A DNA stretch of 64,000 bases from JAJCYK01 sp965224285 (lineage in GTDB: Bacteria > Bacteroidota > Bacteroidia > Cytophagales > Cyclobacteriaceae): NCBI GenBank assembly GCA_965224285.1, contig OZ245043.1:2666001-2730000 (forward strand), in the 5' to 3' direction. A program made the translations under genes and the position numbers. Shown piece after piece: positions 8,633 through 17,356 of this stretch. Position 1 is the stretch's first letter; every line of letters begins with the position of its first letter. Under the pieces are notes generated by a model. That model had not been told where the DNA came from. It saw nothing but the letters and a program-made list of their open reading frames with translations, and did no database searches.

Positions 8633-9590
8633 CGGGACTTCCGCTTAACACCATATAGGTATAATAAGCGTATATCAATAATAATACCAATCCCTCCAAT
8701 CTGCCTACTTCTCTTTTATAAACCATCATCGGAAGTATTAAAAGAGTGATTCCCAGCATCCAAATCATATCGATATCTAATATAACATCACTGACCTGGA
8801 TCTCTTTTATCAAGCTGGTAATTCCCAAAATGGAAAGAATGTTGAAAATATTTGAACCCATTAGGTTACCGATCGCCAGATCTGTCTGATTTTTTAAAGA
8901 AGCAATGGATGCAGTTACTAACTCCGGTAAACTGGTCCCCAGGGCCAGTACCGTAATCCCTATTACCCGCTCACTGACACCAAAGTACAACGCCAATGCT
9001 TTCGCTCCTTCTACAAACCAATCAGACCCATAGTACAATCCCAACCCTCCGAGTAGTATAAAAACGATATCCCGGGTTAAATGTTTCCAGGTACCATTGG
9101 TCTGCAATTTTCGACGCTCAGAAAATGCCATCTTAGCGTTTTCTTTTCTGGATTTAATGATTACAAAAGCGGTATAACCAATAAGTAGACCAATAAAAAT
9201 TAACCCCTCATAAGACTTTAGCAGACCTTCTCTTACCAGAAAATAAAGCAGAATCGAACTACCCATGGTCATGGGCCAATCGATTTTAATACTATCACTT
9301 TGAACTATGATGGGCCTTATGATAGCAGTTACCCCCAATACCAAAGCGAGATTGCAAATATTGGAGCCGATAACATTACCCATAGTCAGATCAGGGCTAC
9401 CTGATAATGCTGCATTGACACTTACCAACAATTCAGGTGAGGAAGTACCAAAGGCCACAATGGTCAAACCCACCACCAAAGGTGAAAGGCGTAGCCGCAG
9501 GGCTATATTGGAAGAACCTTTGACTAAAAAATCACCACCCAGGATCAATATGAAAAGTCCTGCAAATAAAAAAATCAAGTTTCCTGCCAT
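8622..9590 (-). CDS. Calcium/sodium antiporter (CaCA family, YrbG-like)
   Basis: 322 residues, about ten membrane segments in two inverted repeats. The two alpha repeats that bind cations are visible: FGTSSPELLVS...GNVIGSNICNLALVLG near the N-terminus and LGTSLPELVTAS...GNLMGSNIFNILSILG in the second half. This is the bacterial potassium-independent Na+/Ca2+ exchanger type, acting in the inner membrane. It begins 9 bases after upp and overlaps the small membrane protein gene downstream, so the three likely form one transcript. Confidence 0.92.
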   Translation of the reverse strand: MAGNLIFLFAGLFILILGGDFLVKGSSNIALRLRLSPLVVGLTIVAFGTSSPELLVSVNAALSGSPDLTMGNVIGSNICNLALVLGVTAIIRPIIVQSDSIKIDWPMTMGSSILLYFLVREGLLKSYEGLIFIGLLIGYTAFVIIKSRKENAKMAFSERRKLQTNGTWKHLTRDIVFILLGGLGLYYGSDWFVEGAKALALYFGVSERVIGITVLALGTSLPELVTASIASLKNQTDLAIGNLMGSNIFNILSILGITSLIKEIQVSDVILDIDMIWMLGITLLILPMMVYKREVGRLEGLVLLLIYAYYTYMVLSGSPDVI

Positions 9591-9599
9591 ATAAAGCCG

Positions 9600-10256
9600 C
9601 TAATCAATTTTACTACCATATAATAAGTCGCCAGCATCACCCAACCCGGGAACAATATAACCTTGATCATTTAATCCTGGGTCCACTACTCCAGCCCAAA
9701 GACCATAATCGGGCGAGATGGATTGGTTTAAATGGTCAATTCCTTCAGGGCTGGCTATGGCAGCTGCAAAATGGAGAGACCGGGGTGTGCCGTGCTCTAA
9801 AATAGCTTTGGCGCAAGTTACCAGGGAAGTGCCTGTAGCCAACATAGGATCTACTATAATAAGGTCCTTATGGTGGAATGGAGCCATAGACTGGTACCCC
9901 ATAGATACAGATATTTCGTTTTCATCCTCTATTCGATAAGCGCCTACAAACCCGCAATCCGATTGATCAAAAAATTGTTGAAACCCTTCCAGAAAGGGAA
10001 GACCGGCCCTGATCACGGTGTATAAGACCGGTGGCTGCTGCAGGACATTTACCTTACTGTCTCCCAATACGGTTTGCACTTGTATAGTATGATATTTCAG
10101 GGATTTGGAAATCTCATAGGCTAAGACGGCACCTAATTTGACTAGATTTCTACGAAACCGGGCCCGGTCAAGCTGCTTATTCCGATCGCGTAACTCTGCT
10201 ATGAATTGGTTGGCAATGGTGTCGGTTTTGTTTAGAACAAAGATTGCTTGTTGCAT
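9600..10256 (-). CDS. upp: Uracil phosphoribosyltransferase
   Basis: 218 residues. It makes UMP from uracil and PRPP in pyrimidine salvage. The PRPP-binding loop IIVDPMLATGTSLVTC is clear, as is RAGLPFLEG for pyrophosphate contact and the C-terminal uracil-binding region near YIVPGLGDAGD. Start ATG at 10256. It appears to be the first gene of a minus-strand run leading into the Ca2+/Na+ antiporter. The 184-bp region upstream, shared with the divergent peptidase gene, shows no clear promoter boxes. Confidence 0.95.
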   Translation of the reverse strand: MQQAIFVLNKTDTIANQFIAELRDRNKQLDRARFRRNLVKLGAVLAYEISKSLKYHTIQVQTVLGDSKVNVLQQPPVLYTVIRAGLPFLEGFQQFFDQSDCGFVGAYRIEDENEISVSMGYQSMAPFHHKDLIIVDPMLATGTSLVTCAKAILEHGTPRSLHFAAAIASPEGIDHLNQSISPDYGLWAGVVDPGLNDQGYIVPGLGDAGDLLYGSKID

Positions 10257-10440
10257 ATTGTTGCCAGAATGCCAACCACGGTTGGAGTATTTTCGATAGT
10301 TATTTTGCTAAAAGTAATAATTAATATCTTTTTTTGTAAAAAAATTGTTTTCTACAGCTTTGCCATCGGCAATAAACGAATACAAGCCTGTATACGATTT
10401 TATCCACTATGGTAACCCATGGTGTAAGGATTCATAGGAA

Positions 10441-11361
10441 ATGCCACTGCTATCATTACTAAAGCAACTCTGCGCCATTCGGGCTACCGCCGGCAATGAA
10501 GGGCAATTGAGCAAATTCTTGCAGCAATATGTAAGAAACTCCATGAGTAAGTGGGAAAACAGGCCAAGAATATTTACCGGTGATGAGCTTCAGGACAACG
10601 TAATACTCCAATTCGGACAACCTAGAACTGCAGTTTTTGCCCACATGGATACAGTGGGATTCACGGTGGGGTACTACAATCAACTGATCCCCATAGGCAG
10701 CCCCCAAGTGCAATCGGGCGATCTACTGGTGGGCAGTGATAGTATGGGCCGTATTGAGGCTACCATTGAGATCTCAGATGAAGATAATTTAAGCTATCTG
10801 TTTCCCCGGGCTATCGACAGGGGCACTGACCTGGTATTCCCCTGTAAGTGCGAAGAGCAGGGAGAATACATAGTCTGTAATTACCTGGACAACCGTCTCG
10901 GGATGGCCGTTCTTTTGAAGCTAGCGGAGGAACTAGTCGATGGTCTGCTAATTTTCAGTTGCCGGGAAGAGCATGGAGGAGGCGCCGTGCCAATTCTCTT
11001 AAAACATGTTTATGAACGATATGCCATCAGGCAATCACTAATATGCGATATAACCTGGGTAACGGAAGGGATTAAGCATGGAAAAGGAGTGGCCATTTCA
11101 CTCCGTGACCATGGTATACCAAGAAAAAGCTATATTTCACGAATATTAAAACTAGCCGACCAATCAGGAGTCGATTATCAATTGGAAGTGGAGTCGACAG
11201 GATCCAGTGATGCACGGGAGATCCAAGCCAGCCCCTACCCTATTGACTGGTGCTTTATCGGTGCCCCGGAAAGCGGTGTACACAGTCCCAGAGAAATGGT
11301 TCACCAGGCAGATATTGAAAGTATGCTCAACCTATATCGATATTTGATGATTAATTTGTAG
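10441..11361 (+). CDS. M42 family metallopeptidase
   Basis: 306 residues, somewhat short for the family (usually 330-360). It fits M42 glutamyl/deblocking aminopeptidases with two metal ions. The ligand and catalytic set can be placed: H68 and D70 in AHMDTVGF, D150 in YLDNRLG, E176-E177 in REEHGGG, D203 in ICDIT, and H281 in GVHSPREMV. All key residues are retained, so it is probably active. It is cytoplasmic (no signal peptide) and likely trims peptides from N-termini. It stands alone, divergent from upp. Confidence 0.85.
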   Translation: MPLLSLLKQLCAIRATAGNEGQLSKFLQQYVRNSMSKWENRPRIFTGDELQDNVILQFGQPRTAVFAHMDTVGFTVGYYNQLIPIGSPQVQSGDLLVGSDSMGRIEATIEISDEDNLSYLFPRAIDRGTDLVFPCKCEEQGEYIVCNYLDNRLGMAVLLKLAEELVDGLLIFSCREEHGGGAVPILLKHVYERYAIRQSLICDITWVTEGIKHGKGVAISLRDHGIPRKSYISRILKLADQSGVDYQLEVESTGSSDAREIQASPYPIDWCFIGAPESGVHSPREMVHQADIESMLNLYRYLMINL

Positions 11362-11372
11362 TGGCTTCTGAC

Positions 11373-11406
11373 TTTAGGATTGTTACCCCATAAATACCTA
11401 TATTTG
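11373..11406 (+). promoter_or_regulatory. Predicted promoter of hpt-adk-obg
   Basis: TATATTTG at 11399-11406 is an exact TAnnTTTG box, 42 bases before the hpt start. A TTTAG at 11373-11377 lies 21 bases upstream as a weak -33 candidate. Confidence 0.45.
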
Positions 11407-11448
11407 CCAGCCTAAACAACAAGTGTAAATTTCCCAACAGCTGCTCTC

Positions 11449-11976
11449 ATGAATGTGCACGACAAGGAATTTGAAACCTTCATTAGTTATAGTGAGATCC
11501 TGAATACCATAAAAAATATTGCGGATGAAATTAATCGTGATTATCGCGATAGGTCGCCGTTGTTTATAGGGGTGTTGAATGGGGTATTCATGTTTGCCGC
11601 AGACCTGATGAAAGAGATCACAATTCCCTCTGAAATTTCATTTATCAAATTGGCCTCCTACCAGGACCTGGCCAGCACTGGTACAGTAAATGAGTTGATC
11701 GGCCTGAAGGAAAACATTGAGGGGAAGGATGTAGTGGTGATTGAGGATATTGTGGATACCGGTGAGACAGTTGCTCACCTGGTCGACAGTTTGAAAAAAC
11801 AAAACCCCAGGTCCATCGAAATCGCCACTTTATTGCTCAAAGAGGAGGTATTTAAAAAAAATATAAAACTAAAATATGTAGGGTTCCGCATACCGGAAAA
11901 GTTTGTAGTAGGGTATGGTCTGGATTACAATGGGCATGGAAGAAATCTTAAAGATATTTATCAAATCAAAGTGTAA
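11449..11976 (+). CDS. hpt: Hypoxanthine phosphoribosyltransferase
   Basis: 175 residues. It salvages hypoxanthine (and often guanine) to IMP/GMP using PRPP. The PRPP motif VVVIEDIVDTGET is perfect and the C-terminal FVVGYGLDYNG is the base-binding loop found in this family. The stop codon TAA shares a base with the adk start (TAATG), indicating translational coupling. With adk next door the pair links purine salvage to nucleotide phosphorylation. Confidence 0.95.
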   Translation: MNVHDKEFETFISYSEILNTIKNIADEINRDYRDRSPLFIGVLNGVFMFAADLMKEITIPSEISFIKLASYQDLASTGTVNELIGLKENIEGKDVVVIEDIVDTGETVAHLVDSLKKQNPRSIEIATLLLKEEVFKKNIKLKYVGFRIPEKFVVGYGLDYNGHGRNLKDIYQIKV

Positions 11977-12584
11977 TGACTCTCCGGGATAAAAGTGCTG
12001 ATTCTCTACTGAACATAGTGCTTTTTGGCCCGCCTGGCGCTGGTAAAGGCACTCAAAGCGCCATGATGATTGAGCGTTATGACCTCGAACACATCTCTAC
12101 CGGTGATCTTTTTCGCAAACACCTGGGTGAGGGTACTTCCCTGGGATTGGAAGCACAAAAATATATGGACCAGGGAAAACTGGTGCCCGATGAAATTGTG
12201 ATCGGAATGGTAGACCATAAAATCCATCATGTCCAGGATGCCAAGGGCTTTATCTTTGACGGATTTCCCAGAACGGTAAATCAGGCTCAGGCTTTAGACC
12301 GTTTGTTGGAAGCCAACCACAGTGGGATATCCTTGATGATTTCACTTGAAGTGCCGGAAGAAGAACTTAAAAAGCGCCTGCTGCTACGCGGCCAAACCTC
12401 GGGGAGAACAGATGACCAGGATGAATATCGTATTCAGACCAGGATCAATGAATACCTGGAAAAGACCCTGCCGGTAGCGGCTTATTACCATGAGCAGGAC
12501 AAACTGGTTAAAATCCGGGGGGTAGGACAAATCGATGAAATATTCGACAGCCTGGTTCAGATTTTGGACCCATTGGCTAAATAA
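11976..12584 (+). CDS. adk: Adenylate kinase
   Basis: 202 residues. It catalyses ATP + AMP to 2 ADP. The P-loop GPPGAGKGT is at 18-26, the AMP-binding STGDLFR at about 46-52, and FDGFPRT follows. The LID is short (RGQTSGRTDDQDEYRIQTRI) and lacks zinc cysteines, as in many Gram-negative enzymes. A 12-residue N-terminal extension precedes the usual start of the P-loop strand; it may be genuine because the ATG overlaps the hpt stop. Confidence 0.95.
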   Translation: MTLRDKSADSLLNIVLFGPPGAGKGTQSAMMIERYDLEHISTGDLFRKHLGEGTSLGLEAQKYMDQGKLVPDEIVIGMVDHKIHHVQDAKGFIFDGFPRTVNQAQALDRLLEANHSGISLMISLEVPEEELKKRLLLRGQTSGRTDDQDEYRIQTRINEYLEKTLPVAAYYHEQDKLVKIRGVGQIDEIFDSLVQILDPLAK

Positions 12585-12601
12585 TATCGTACTAGATCAA
12601 G

Positions 12602-13591
12602 GTGGGCAATCCCAACTTCATAGATTATGTTAAGATTATTGTGCGCTCGGGGTCAGGGGGTCAAGGGTCAGCTCACTTGAGAAGGGAAAAGCATGTACCC
12701 AAAGGAGGGCCCGACGGAGGAGACGGTGGTAGAGGGGGGCATATCATTTTAAGCGCCAATCGGCAGTTGTGGACTTTATTGCACTTAAAGTACAGCAAAC
12801 ACATCTTTGCCGGCAATGGCGAACCAGGTGGATCAGCTGGTAAAACCGGGGCTCAGGGAAAGGACCAATATTTAGAAGTTCCGGTAGGAACCGTGGCCCG
12901 GGAGGCTGACAGTGGAAACATAATAGCTGAGTTAACCCAACATGGGGATAGATCCATATTAGTAAACGGCGGCAAAGGTGGATTAGGCAACACTCATTTT
13001 AAAAGTTCTACCAATCAAACTCCACGGTATGCACAACCCGGGGAGCCCGGACGAGAGTTATCGGTGATCCTGGAGCTTAAGCTTTTGGCAGATGTAGGCC
13101 TGGTGGGCTTTCCCAATGCCGGTAAATCCACTTTATTGTCCACACTTTCCGCTGCCAAACCTGAAATCGCAGATTATCCCTTTACCACCTTGGTGCCTAA
13201 TCTGGGAGTGGTGGCTTATAGAGATCACCGGTCATTTGTTATGGCCGATATTCCCGGGATTATTGAAGGGGCATCCGCAGGGAAAGGATTGGGTCTTAGG
13301 TTCCTGCGACATATAGAACGGAATTCAGTACTGCTATTTACTATCCCTGCCGATAGTGCTGACGTTGAGGAAGAATATAAAGTACTGATCAGAGAATTAA
13401 AGCAGTATAATCCTGAATTATTAGATAAGGATAGATTGGTGGCCATTACTAAATGTGACCTCATGGACCAGGAGTTACTAACGGAACTTAAAACTGAAAT
13501 AAACTTGAAGCCACCAGTAATATATATTTCATCCATTACCGGTATGGGGCTGGAAAAGCTAAAGGATAGTATCTGGGAGGCGATTAATTAG
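12602..13591 (+). CDS. obgE: GTPase ObgE/CgtA
   Basis: 329 residues, ending just after the G domain, so it lacks the variable C-terminal domain of E. coli ObgE. The glycine-rich Obg domain covers about 1-158; the G domain has G1 GFPNAGKST (169-177), DIPGIIEGA (G3) and TKCDL (G4). It binds the large ribosomal subunit and links GTP/ppGpp levels to ribosome assembly. The start is GTG at 12602, directly before the conserved NFIDYVKI. It follows adk by 17 bases. Confidence 0.95.
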   Translation: MGNPNFIDYVKIIVRSGSGGQGSAHLRREKHVPKGGPDGGDGGRGGHIILSANRQLWTLLHLKYSKHIFAGNGEPGGSAGKTGAQGKDQYLEVPVGTVAREADSGNIIAELTQHGDRSILVNGGKGGLGNTHFKSSTNQTPRYAQPGEPGRELSVILELKLLADVGLVGFPNAGKSTLLSTLSAAKPEIADYPFTTLVPNLGVVAYRDHRSFVMADIPGIIEGASAGKGLGLRFLRHIERNSVLLFTIPADSADVEEEYKVLIRELKQYNPELLDKDRLVAITKCDLMDQELLTELKTEINLKPPVIYISSITGMGLEKLKDSIWEAIN

Positions 13592-13608
13592 TCTTTTTAT
13601 CCAGAAAG

Positions 13609-13622
13609 TGTCATTATGTCAT
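13609..13622. promoter_or_regulatory. TGTCAT direct repeat upstream of grpE
   Basis: TGTCAT occurs twice (13609-13614 and 13617-13622) with an 8-base period, 60 bases before the grpE start. A CIRCE element is absent. The repeat could be a binding site or an alternative heat-shock promoter element for grpE-dnaJ, but this is inference from position only. Confidence 0.35.
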
Positions 13623-13681
13623 ATTTTGAGGTTTGGCGTAAAAATTGTTTAAATCTGTACAAAAAAGAGTTAGATATCTAA

Positions 13682-14269
13682 ATGAAGGAAAAAGAACATT
13701 TATCTGATAATCAATCGACTGATCAGGAAACTGAGGAAGGTAATATGGTCGATAATCCCAAGGAGGCGAAATTAGAAGCTAACCAAGAAGAACAATCGGA
13801 AGCGCAGTCATTACAGCAAGAGCTTGATAAATTGAGTGACTCCCTGGAAGAGTCCAAGGATAAATATTTGAGGTTATACTCGGAATTTGAAAACTTCCGT
13901 CGCCGAACCGCCAAGGAAAGACTGGACTTGATCAATTCGGCAAATGCCGATCTTATCAGTGCCTTGTTGCCGGTATTGGATGATTTTGAAAGAGCACAAA
14001 AGGCCGCAGAGGGAGACCAAGCGATGGCCGCTCAAATAGAAGGGATGAACCTGATTTATCATAAATTGCTTAAAGAATTAGAGCAGAAGGGACTCAAGCC
14101 GATGGACAATCTTGTCGGCTCCAAATTCGATGCTGAAATGCATGAAGCCATTTCACAAATTCCCGCTCCAAAGAAAAATTTAGTTGACCGCATTGTAGAC
14201 GTGGTTGAGAAAGGTTATTACCTGAATGATAAGGTGATTCGCTACGCCAAGGTGGTTATAGGTACCTAG
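13682..14269 (+). CDS. grpE: Nucleotide exchange factor GrpE
   Basis: 195 residues. It releases ADP from DnaK. A charged, acidic, disordered N-terminus (about 1-45) leads into a long coiled coil (LQQELDKLSDSLEESKDKYLRL region) and the beta wing with the typical GYYLNDKVIRYAKVVIG ending. dnaJ starts 5 bases later, so they are co-expressed; dnaK is not in the window. Confidence 0.95.
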   Translation: MKEKEHLSDNQSTDQETEEGNMVDNPKEAKLEANQEEQSEAQSLQQELDKLSDSLEESKDKYLRLYSEFENFRRRTAKERLDLINSANADLISALLPVLDDFERAQKAAEGDQAMAAQIEGMNLIYHKLLKELEQKGLKPMDNLVGSKFDAEMHEAISQIPAPKKNLVDRIVDVVEKGYYLNDKVIRYAKVVIGT

Positions 14270-14274
14270 TCAGT

Positions 14275-15387
14275 ATGGCAAAAAGAGATTATTACGAAAT
14301 TTTGGGAGTCGATAAGTCCGCCCGGGAGGATGAAATTAAAAAAGCCTACCGGAAGGTAGCTATAAAGTTTCATCCGGATAAAAACCCTGACGATCCCACT
14401 GCTGAAGAAAAATTTAAGGAAGCCGCTGAGGCCTACGAAGTGCTCAGCAATGCCGAGAAACGGCAAAGATACGATCAATTCGGCCATCAAGGATTGAACG
14501 GTGGCGGATTCGGATCAGGTGGGGGCATGACCATGGAGGATATATTCAGCCAATTTGGGGATATATTTGGAGGAGGTAGCCCTTTTGAGAGTTTCTTCGG
14601 AGGCGGTGGTGGCAGAACCCGCATGCGGAAGGGGTCTAATCTGCGAATAAAGCTTAAACTCAGCCTGGACGAAGTGGCTCACGGGGTGGAGAAAAAGATC
14701 AAGGTCAATCGTAAAGTGGCGGCGCCAGGAGTAACTTTTAAAACCTGTTCTACCTGCGGCGGTAATGGTCAAGTAAGAAAAGTAGTCAATACCATGCTGG
14801 GGCAAATGGTCAGTACCAGTACTTGCCCGGCTTGTCATGGTTCCGGACAAATGATTGATAAACGCCCTTCCGGAGTTGATCCATCCGGATTGCAGCCCAA
14901 AGAAGAGATTATCGAAATTAAGATACCGGCAGGAGTAAGCGAAGGTATGCAGCTAAGCATGTCAGGCAAAGGCAACGAAGCCCCTATGGGTGGCGTGGCC
15001 GGGGACTTATTAATACTCATTGAGGAAAAAGAGGACAACCTTTTAAAGCGTGATGGCAATAACATCATTTTTGACCTCTATGTCAATTTTGTCGACGCTG
15101 CTTTAGGCACTTCGCTGGAGGTTCCTACTATAGACGGAAAGGTTAAAATAAAGCTGGAGCCGGGTACTCAAAGCGGAAAAATCCTCAGATTACGGGGCAA
15201 AGGAATAAAGGATTTGAATGGATATGGCAAAGGTGACCAATTAATACACGTGAATGTGTGGACTCCCAAAGCCTTGAACAAGGAAGAACGCAATATTCTG
15301 GAAAACCTTCGAGATTCGCCCAATTTTAAACCTAATCCCGGCAAAAGCGAGAAAAGCTTTTTCGAGAGGATGAAGGAATTCTTCTAA
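14275..15387 (+). CDS. dnaJ: Co-chaperone DnaJ with a reduced zinc domain
   Basis: 370 residues. J domain with H33-P34-D35, a Gly/Phe region to about 115, then a zinc region and two beta-barrel substrate domains ending in a dimerisation segment. Only two CxxCxGxG motifs are present, at C158/C161 and C184/C187. The outer pair that forms zinc site I is replaced by KVAAPGVTFK before and KRPSGVDPSGLQ after. I believe related Bacteroidota DnaJ proteins show the same reduction. Zinc site II, needed for DnaK interplay, is intact, so the protein should work with DnaK. Confidence 0.95.
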   Translation: MAKRDYYEILGVDKSAREDEIKKAYRKVAIKFHPDKNPDDPTAEEKFKEAAEAYEVLSNAEKRQRYDQFGHQGLNGGGFGSGGGMTMEDIFSQFGDIFGGGSPFESFFGGGGGRTRMRKGSNLRIKLKLSLDEVAHGVEKKIKVNRKVAAPGVTFKTCSTCGGNGQVRKVVNTMLGQMVSTSTCPACHGSGQMIDKRPSGVDPSGLQPKEEIIEIKIPAGVSEGMQLSMSGKGNEAPMGGVAGDLLILIEEKEDNLLKRDGNNIIFDLYVNFVDAALGTSLEVPTIDGKVKIKLEPGTQSGKILRLRGKGIKDLNGYGKGDQLIHVNVWTPKALNKEERNILENLRDSPNFKPNPGKSEKSFFERMKEFF

Positions 15388-15489
15388 AAAAACTGGGTTT
15401 CGTTAAATAATTCTCAGCATTGTAAGCTTTTGAGGGGTTTTTTTTATGGATGTTGTAACACTAACTGCTAACATCCGTACTCTAATTAC

Positions 15490-16377
15490 ATGTGGAGGAT
15501 ATTACTCTTGGGGCTAACTGGTTTCATGGGACTCAGTACCTTTGGCCAGATCAAGAAGCACTATACAGTAGAAAATAATCAAACCTTTGATAAAGTTTAT
15601 CTTACTTTATCTGGTGGCTCCGGAACTTGTTTTATTCGCCCCACACCCAATGAAAACCCTGTTAACGTATACGGCAAGTCAGATAGTCAAAATGCCGCCC
15701 CGAAATGCGAATCAATTTTAAAAGACCGGGTCCAGCATGTGGATGTTAAATTTAAACCAACTATTAAAGGTGAGTCTGCGGCAAAGAAAGTGTCATTCAA
15801 TGTTTTCAGCGGAGAAAAGGAAGAAGATAACCGGTGGCACGTATATGTTTCCAAAAAGAAGCCGGTAGAACTCAATCTGAATTACGGCATGGGAGAGGCT
15901 TTTGTCGACCTGTCAGGCTTGGCGGTTGAGAAACTTAAAATCAACACCGGCAGCGCTGATGTTAAAGTGGGTTATGTCTCTGGCCAATATAATCAGCAGG
16001 AGATGGATACCTTTAGCATTAAAGTCGATCTGGGAGCCCTAGAAGCTCGTCATGTGGCTTTATCAAATGCTCGTGAGATCATCGCCGATGTGGGCTTTGG
16101 CACTTTATTCCTTGATTTTACGGATAAAAGCCGGGTAAAAAGTAATGTCAAAGCCACAGTAGGAGCAGGCAATCTGGTAGTGAATGCAGAAAGTTCATCC
16201 AATCCTATCATAATTTATGTACAGAACAACCCTCTATGCCGGGTAAAAATTCCCAAGAATTTTTCCAGGATCCGCAAGAATGTCTATGTCAATGAACAAT
16301 ACCGGGAAGATGCGGAAAATCTCATAACCTTCAACGTAGACGTGACCATGGGCAACATCGTTTTTAAATCTTTTTAA
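15490..16377 (+). CDS. Secreted beta-rich protein of unknown function
   Basis: 295 residues with an N-terminal signal peptide (hydrophobic LLLGLTGFMGLS, cleavage probably after TFGQ). The mature part is rich in beta strands, with stretches such as LKINTGSADVKVGYVSG and VKATVGAGNLVVNAESS, recalling the toast-rack/DUF4097-type surface proteins. It has two or three cysteines but no lipobox. It precedes an ABC exporter gene pair by 70 bases in the same direction; a functional link is possible but unproven. I do not recognise a specific family. Confidence 0.65.
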   Translation: MWRILLLGLTGFMGLSTFGQIKKHYTVENNQTFDKVYLTLSGGSGTCFIRPTPNENPVNVYGKSDSQNAAPKCESILKDRVQHVDVKFKPTIKGESAAKKVSFNVFSGEKEEDNRWHVYVSKKKPVELNLNYGMGEAFVDLSGLAVEKLKINTGSADVKVGYVSGQYNQQEMDTFSIKVDLGALEARHVALSNAREIIADVGFGTLFLDFTDKSRVKSNVKATVGAGNLVVNAESSSNPIIIYVQNNPLCRVKIPKNFSRIRKNVYVNEQYREDAENLITFNVDVTMGNIVFKSF

Positions 16378-16447
16378 TTTAATCCTACTCGCTTCCAGGA
16401 CGCTCTTTGGTCTAGAAGTTCTATCTTTAGGACCAAAATTTTAAGCC

Positions 16448-17356
16448 TTGAATCTACTTGAGGTAGAAAAAGTTTACAAAAGCTATTCAAATCACCGGGC
16501 ACTGACCGATGTAAGTCTTTCAGTGCCTTCTCAATCCATCTTTGGCCTGTTGGGGCCCAATGGCGCCGGAAAAACCACGCTTATCCGGATCATCACTCAG
16601 ATCATCAATGCGGACTCCGGAAATATACTGCTCAAAGGTGAGCCTCTGCAATTAAGTCATATACGGGAAATTGGCTACTTGCCTGAAGAAAGGGGACTGT
16701 ACAAGAAAATGAAAGTGGGTGAACAGCTATTGTATTTAGCCAGGCTGAAAGGCCTGGGCAAATCAGAGGCCATCAATAAAATAAAATATTGGTTGGAAAG
16801 GCTTGATCTTTTGTCCTGGTCAAAAAACCAGGTGGAGGATCTTTCCAAAGGGATGCAGCAAAAGATGCAATTTATAGCCACAGTTTTGCACGAACCTAAA
16901 TTAATCATTCTCGACGAACCTTTCTCAGGTTTTGATCCAATCAATGCCAATATTATTAAGGATGAGATTCTTAAGCTCAGAGAGCAGGGCAGTACGGTGA
17001 TCTTTTCCACCCACCGCATGGAGTCAGTGGAAGAACTCTGCGATCACATTGCTTTGATCAACCGTAGTGAAAAGATATTGGATGGACTCAAGAAGGAAAT
17101 CAAGCAAGAATTTCGCTCCCAAATTTATGAAATAGAACATTGGGGAAATTTGAAAAAGCTGTCGTCCAATTATAAGATCCTGGGTAGTGAGCCGCTGGAT
17201 GACGGCCAGTTTTATTCCCGGGTTAAAATAGGGGACGCAGACAATCCCAATGACCTGCTTAAAGAACTGATCGGGCAGGTCGAAGTGCATAAATTTGCTG
17301 AAGTGATACCCAGTATGAACGATATCTTTATTGCCAAAGTGAAGGATCAATCATGA
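16448..17356 (+). CDS. ABC transporter ATP-binding protein (NatA-like)
   Basis: 302 residues. Walker A GPNGAGKTT near residue 35, Q-loop, signature DLSKGMQQK, Walker B LIILDEPFSGFDP and the H-loop STHRMESVEE are all present. The C-terminal 80 residues resemble the DUF4162 extension found in Na+-efflux/ABC-2 exporters. The start is TTG at 16448; no ATG is available before NLLEVEKVYKSY. It overlaps the permease gene by 4 bases (ATGA), so the two form one exporter in the inner membrane. The substrate is unknown. Confidence 0.92.
   Translation: MNLLEVEKVYKSYSNHRALTDVSLSVPSQSIFGLLGPNGAGKTTLIRIITQIINADSGNILLKGEPLQLSHIREIGYLPEERGLYKKMKVGEQLLYLARLKGLGKSEAINKIKYWLERLDLLSWSKNQVEDLSKGMQQKMQFIATVLHEPKLIILDEPFSGFDPINANIIKDEILKLREQGSTVIFSTHRMESVEELCDHIALINRSEKILDGLKKEIKQEFRSQIYEIEHWGNLKKLSSNYKILGSEPLDDGQFYSRVKIGDADNPNDLLKELIGQVEVHKFAEVIPSMNDIFIAKVKDQS

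Noticed and set aside
10257..10440. Promoter boxes between upp and the M42 peptidase gene
   Set aside because: Only near-matches such as TACTTTTA were seen and none has a -33 partner.
15411..15445. Terminator after dnaJ
   Set aside because: CTCA/TGAG gives only a 4-bp stem before the T-run; too weak to claim, although the run of eight T residues is real.
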